This document shows, in pieces, positions 43,987 through 45,700 of a stretch of 45,700 nt of DNA. Source of the DNA: Anaerocolumna sp. (GTDB lineage Bacteria > Bacillota > Clostridia > Lachnospirales > Lachnospiraceae); the NCBI GenBank assembly GCA_029256725.1, contig JAQSXJ010000096.1, positions 1 through 45,700 of the forward strand, in the 5' to 3' direction. Each line of letters starts with the position of its first letter. Position 1 is the first letter of the stretch. The position numbers and the translations under genes are program-made. The notes beneath the pieces were generated by a model. The model worked only from the letters and a program-made list of their open reading frames with translations, was not told where the DNA came from and made no database searches.

Positions 43987-44204
43987 AAAGGGGCTGTTGC
44001 AAAATGAATGTAAGGCTGTAAGAGGCCCCATGGCTTTCCTGTAATGCACTGCCTGAAAGACATGTTGCCGATTTTGTGTGCTAAAGCGAACAATCTTTGT
44101 ACGATTATAGCACACAAAATCGGTAATGTGTCTTGAAGCCGGTGTGTGGAGGAAAGCCATGGAGCTTCTTACAGCAGCATTGCTCAACATGCAACAGCCA
44201 CTTT
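43987..44204. mobile_element. Family B MITE (copy 2), near-complete hairpin
   Basis: Ends AAAGGGGCTGTTGCA (43987-44001) and TGCAACAGCCACTTT (44190-44204). The whole 218 bp is an imperfect palindrome. Inner matched arms include CCATGGCTTTCCT with AGGAAAGCCATGG, and CCGATTTTGTGTGCT with AGCACACAAAATCGG. It lies between the GH38 and GH20 genes, so its RNA would form a long hairpin in any shared transcript. Confidence 0.85.
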
Positions 44205-44257
44205 CCTTTAAGTTTATTATGTAATATTTTTGGTTATTAGGAAATACAAGTTTACAA

Positions 44258-45700
44258 TTATTTGAACTTAATTTTGTAGGTTTTTATCTCATAAGGTTTT
44301 ATCTCAAAGGCAAAGCCCTTTTCTGTTCTCGGTACTGCTGTTATTACTTCTTCCAGCAGATTGCACTCCTCAACAGATACAATGTCTGCTGCCCTTTCAA
44401 GGATTGCCTGCACTTTTGTCAAAGCATTTTCAAATTCATAGATACGGAGTACAACCCCATCACCGTCTTCTGCCTGTTTTACAGTCTCAAGCATAACATT
44501 TGATTTATCAAGGGAAGCCATAGAGGTTAATCCACCTGGAACACCACCTTTTACTGCATAAGCCGGCTGATTAAAGTTAGCAGCTTCTCTTACAGTTCCA
44601 GCTGCTCTCCAGCTTTCAGCATGGGGATAGATTGCATAGGTAAAGTAATGTTCTTCCTGATCTGTTGTGGGATTAGGTTCAATACCGGATTTGATCAGTG
44701 TGATAGCCATGTTGCCGTCTTTTACTGAATGTCCGTACTTACAGTCATTTAGCAGACTGACGCCATAGTGACCTTCAGACAGATCGATCCACTTATGTCC
44801 GCAGCTTTCAAATCTTGCCACATCCCAGCTGGTGTTGCTGTGTACCTTTCTTGTAAGGTTACCAAACTGAATATCAAAAGAAGCCTCATCTGAGTGGATA
44901 TTTACGGGGAAATGTACTTTCAATAGATGCTGGTGCTCTTTCCAGTCTACATAAGTATTAAATTCAATCTTTCTGCTGTCTGCATAGAAATATATCTTCT
45001 GTTTTATAATTGAATTGCTGACATTTCTGTCAATTTCTAAAGTTGCACGAACTTCGCCGATCTCTGTCCATTCCATACGGGTGGTTCCGGTAATATCCCA
45101 GAATTTTTCTGTATAGAAGATATCAATATCCCAGTTATCATAATAAATAGGTTTATCTTCATAAATGCGGAACAGATTTGCCTGCTGGCCTTCCTGTAAT
45201 ACTTCTCTGTCGTTGTCTTTATCATAAATTGAGGTAAACAATCCTTGTCCATCCAGCTCAATGGTATAGAAAGGTGTTTCAAGGTGATTACCCGTTAACT
45301 TAAAAGGTACTTCACTTTCTTTGGTACTTATTACTTCAAAGGTTTTACTGCCTTTAGAAGGTAATCCCTTCAGATAAGCAACTGCACCATCTCCAGTTCT
45401 TTGAACCGGATAAATATTACCTGCTTCATCCTTAAGGGCATTTGCATCAATAGTACCAAGATTTACAATATCATCCCTTACAAAGCCCAGGGTATTATAG
45501 ATGGTTACTCCTTCTCCTGTACCCGTTAAAGTCTCCAGGCAGTTACGAATAATAGAGCCGGCTGTATCTGCTATTTCAGCATATTCCTGCTTCGTAACTT
45601 CATATACCTCTTTGATACTGGAACCGGGTAATATATCATGGAACTGGTTCAGCAGCACTTTCTTCCACATTGCATCAATTTCTTCTGCCGGATATGGAAT
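44258..45700 (-). CDS. GH38 alpha-mannosidase, C-terminal part (cut by the window edge)
   Basis: The frame is open to the window end; about 480 residues of the C-terminal part are present and the N-terminal catalytic domain lies outside. Seen: the helical middle-domain motif LLNQFHDILPGSSIKEVYEV, then the beta-sandwich C-terminal domains (FYTIELDGQGLFTSIYDKDN, IEFNTYVDWKEHQHLLKVHF and GVSLLNDCKYGHSVKDG), all standard for family 38. It should cleave alpha-mannosyl residues in the cytoplasm. No catalytic residue can be checked. An internal ATG at 45670 is not a start, because the upstream codons (AEEIDAMWKK) continue the family alignment. Confidence 0.92.
   Translation of the reverse strand: MPYPAEEIDAMWKKVLLNQFHDILPGSSIKEVYEVTKQEYAEIADTAGSIIRNCLETLTGTGEGVTIYNTLGFVRDDIVNLGTIDANALKDEAGNIYPVQRTGDGAVAYLKGLPSKGSKTFEVISTKESEVPFKLTGNHLETPFYTIELDGQGLFTSIYDKDNDREVLQEGQQANLFRIYEDKPIYYDNWDIDIFYTEKFWDITGTTRMEWTEIGEVRATLEIDRNVSNSIIKQKIYFYADSRKIEFNTYVDWKEHQHLLKVHFPVNIHSDEASFDIQFGNLTRKVHSNTSWDVARFESCGHKWIDLSEGHYGVSLLNDCKYGHSVKDGNMAITLIKSGIEPNPTTDQEEHYFTYAIYPHAESWRAAGTVREAANFNQPAYAVKGGVPGGLTSMASLDKSNVMLETVKQAEDGDGVVLRIYEFENALTKVQAILERAADIVSVEECNLLEEVITAVPRTEKGFAFEIKPYEIKTYKIKFK

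Overview
The window looks like part of the chromosome of a plant-fibre-degrading Lachnospiraceae bacterium, close to Clostridium/Lachnoclostridium phytofermentans-type organisms. That placement is an inference from AT-rich DNA, strong Gram-positive ribosome binding sites, acyl-phosphate fermentation genes, many carbohydrate-active enzymes and a secreted GH5 cellulase with TP-rich linkers and two CBM3 modules. No rRNA, tRNA or CRISPR array was seen.

Layout. 1-110: the promoter end of an insertion sequence running off the left edge. 115-6737: a leftward cluster (acyl carrier protein, CocE/NonD hydrolase, Pta-type phosphotransacylase, butyrate kinase, DUF1097 membrane protein) with a divergent PucR-type regulator and a palindromic operator candidate between them. 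6784-8581: an OmpR-type two-component system with a MITE just upstream of its first start codon. 8966-12107: a flavodoxin followed by gene debris (frameshifted glycosyltransferase, short NrdI-like gene, and pieces of a beta-phosphoglucomutase, a GH3 enzyme and an FAD-linked oxidase joined end to end). 12163-18983: a membrane-anchored lipid-binding-like protein, the GH5-CBM3-CBM3 cellulase, a 13-bp tandem repeat array, a GH43 enzyme and a divergent AraC regulator. 19276-23263: uvrA, preceded in frame by a sigma-70 region 4 remnant, then CarD-like and MraZ/AbrB-like genes. 23542-27657: pectin utilisation genes, partly decayed (broken GH28, AraC remnant, intact GH105). 28057-30040: redox and small cytoplasmic proteins. 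30146-33201: GH31 and AraC remnants, then a DHA2 drug-efflux pump and PadR regulator with two ATGT-N8-ACAT operator candidates. 33464-35540: two YibE/F membrane proteins. 35568-37095: another debris field (EFR1 ferredoxin, methyltransferase, GH27, nucleoside-kinase pieces). 37099-45700: a second GH105, a small anchored protein, and GH3, GH20 and GH38 glycosidases; GH38 runs off the right edge.

Two themes run through the window. First, sugar-polymer catabolism: secreted cellulase plus mostly signal-less, presumably cytoplasmic enzymes for pectin/rhamnogalacturonan (GH28, GH105 x2), arabinan/xylan (GH43), beta-glucosides/xylosides (GH3), HexNAc (GH20) and mannosides (GH38). Acyl-phosphate chemistry (Pta/Buk) could give ATP from the resulting acyl-CoA. 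Second, DNA decay: at least ten truncated or internally deleted genes, often abutting an unrelated gene fragment, together with two families of short inverted-repeat elements. The acp-cocE-pta-buk-DUF1097 cluster is the best candidate for an undescribed pathway. The fragment junctions may be real deletions or assembly joins; sequence alone cannot decide.
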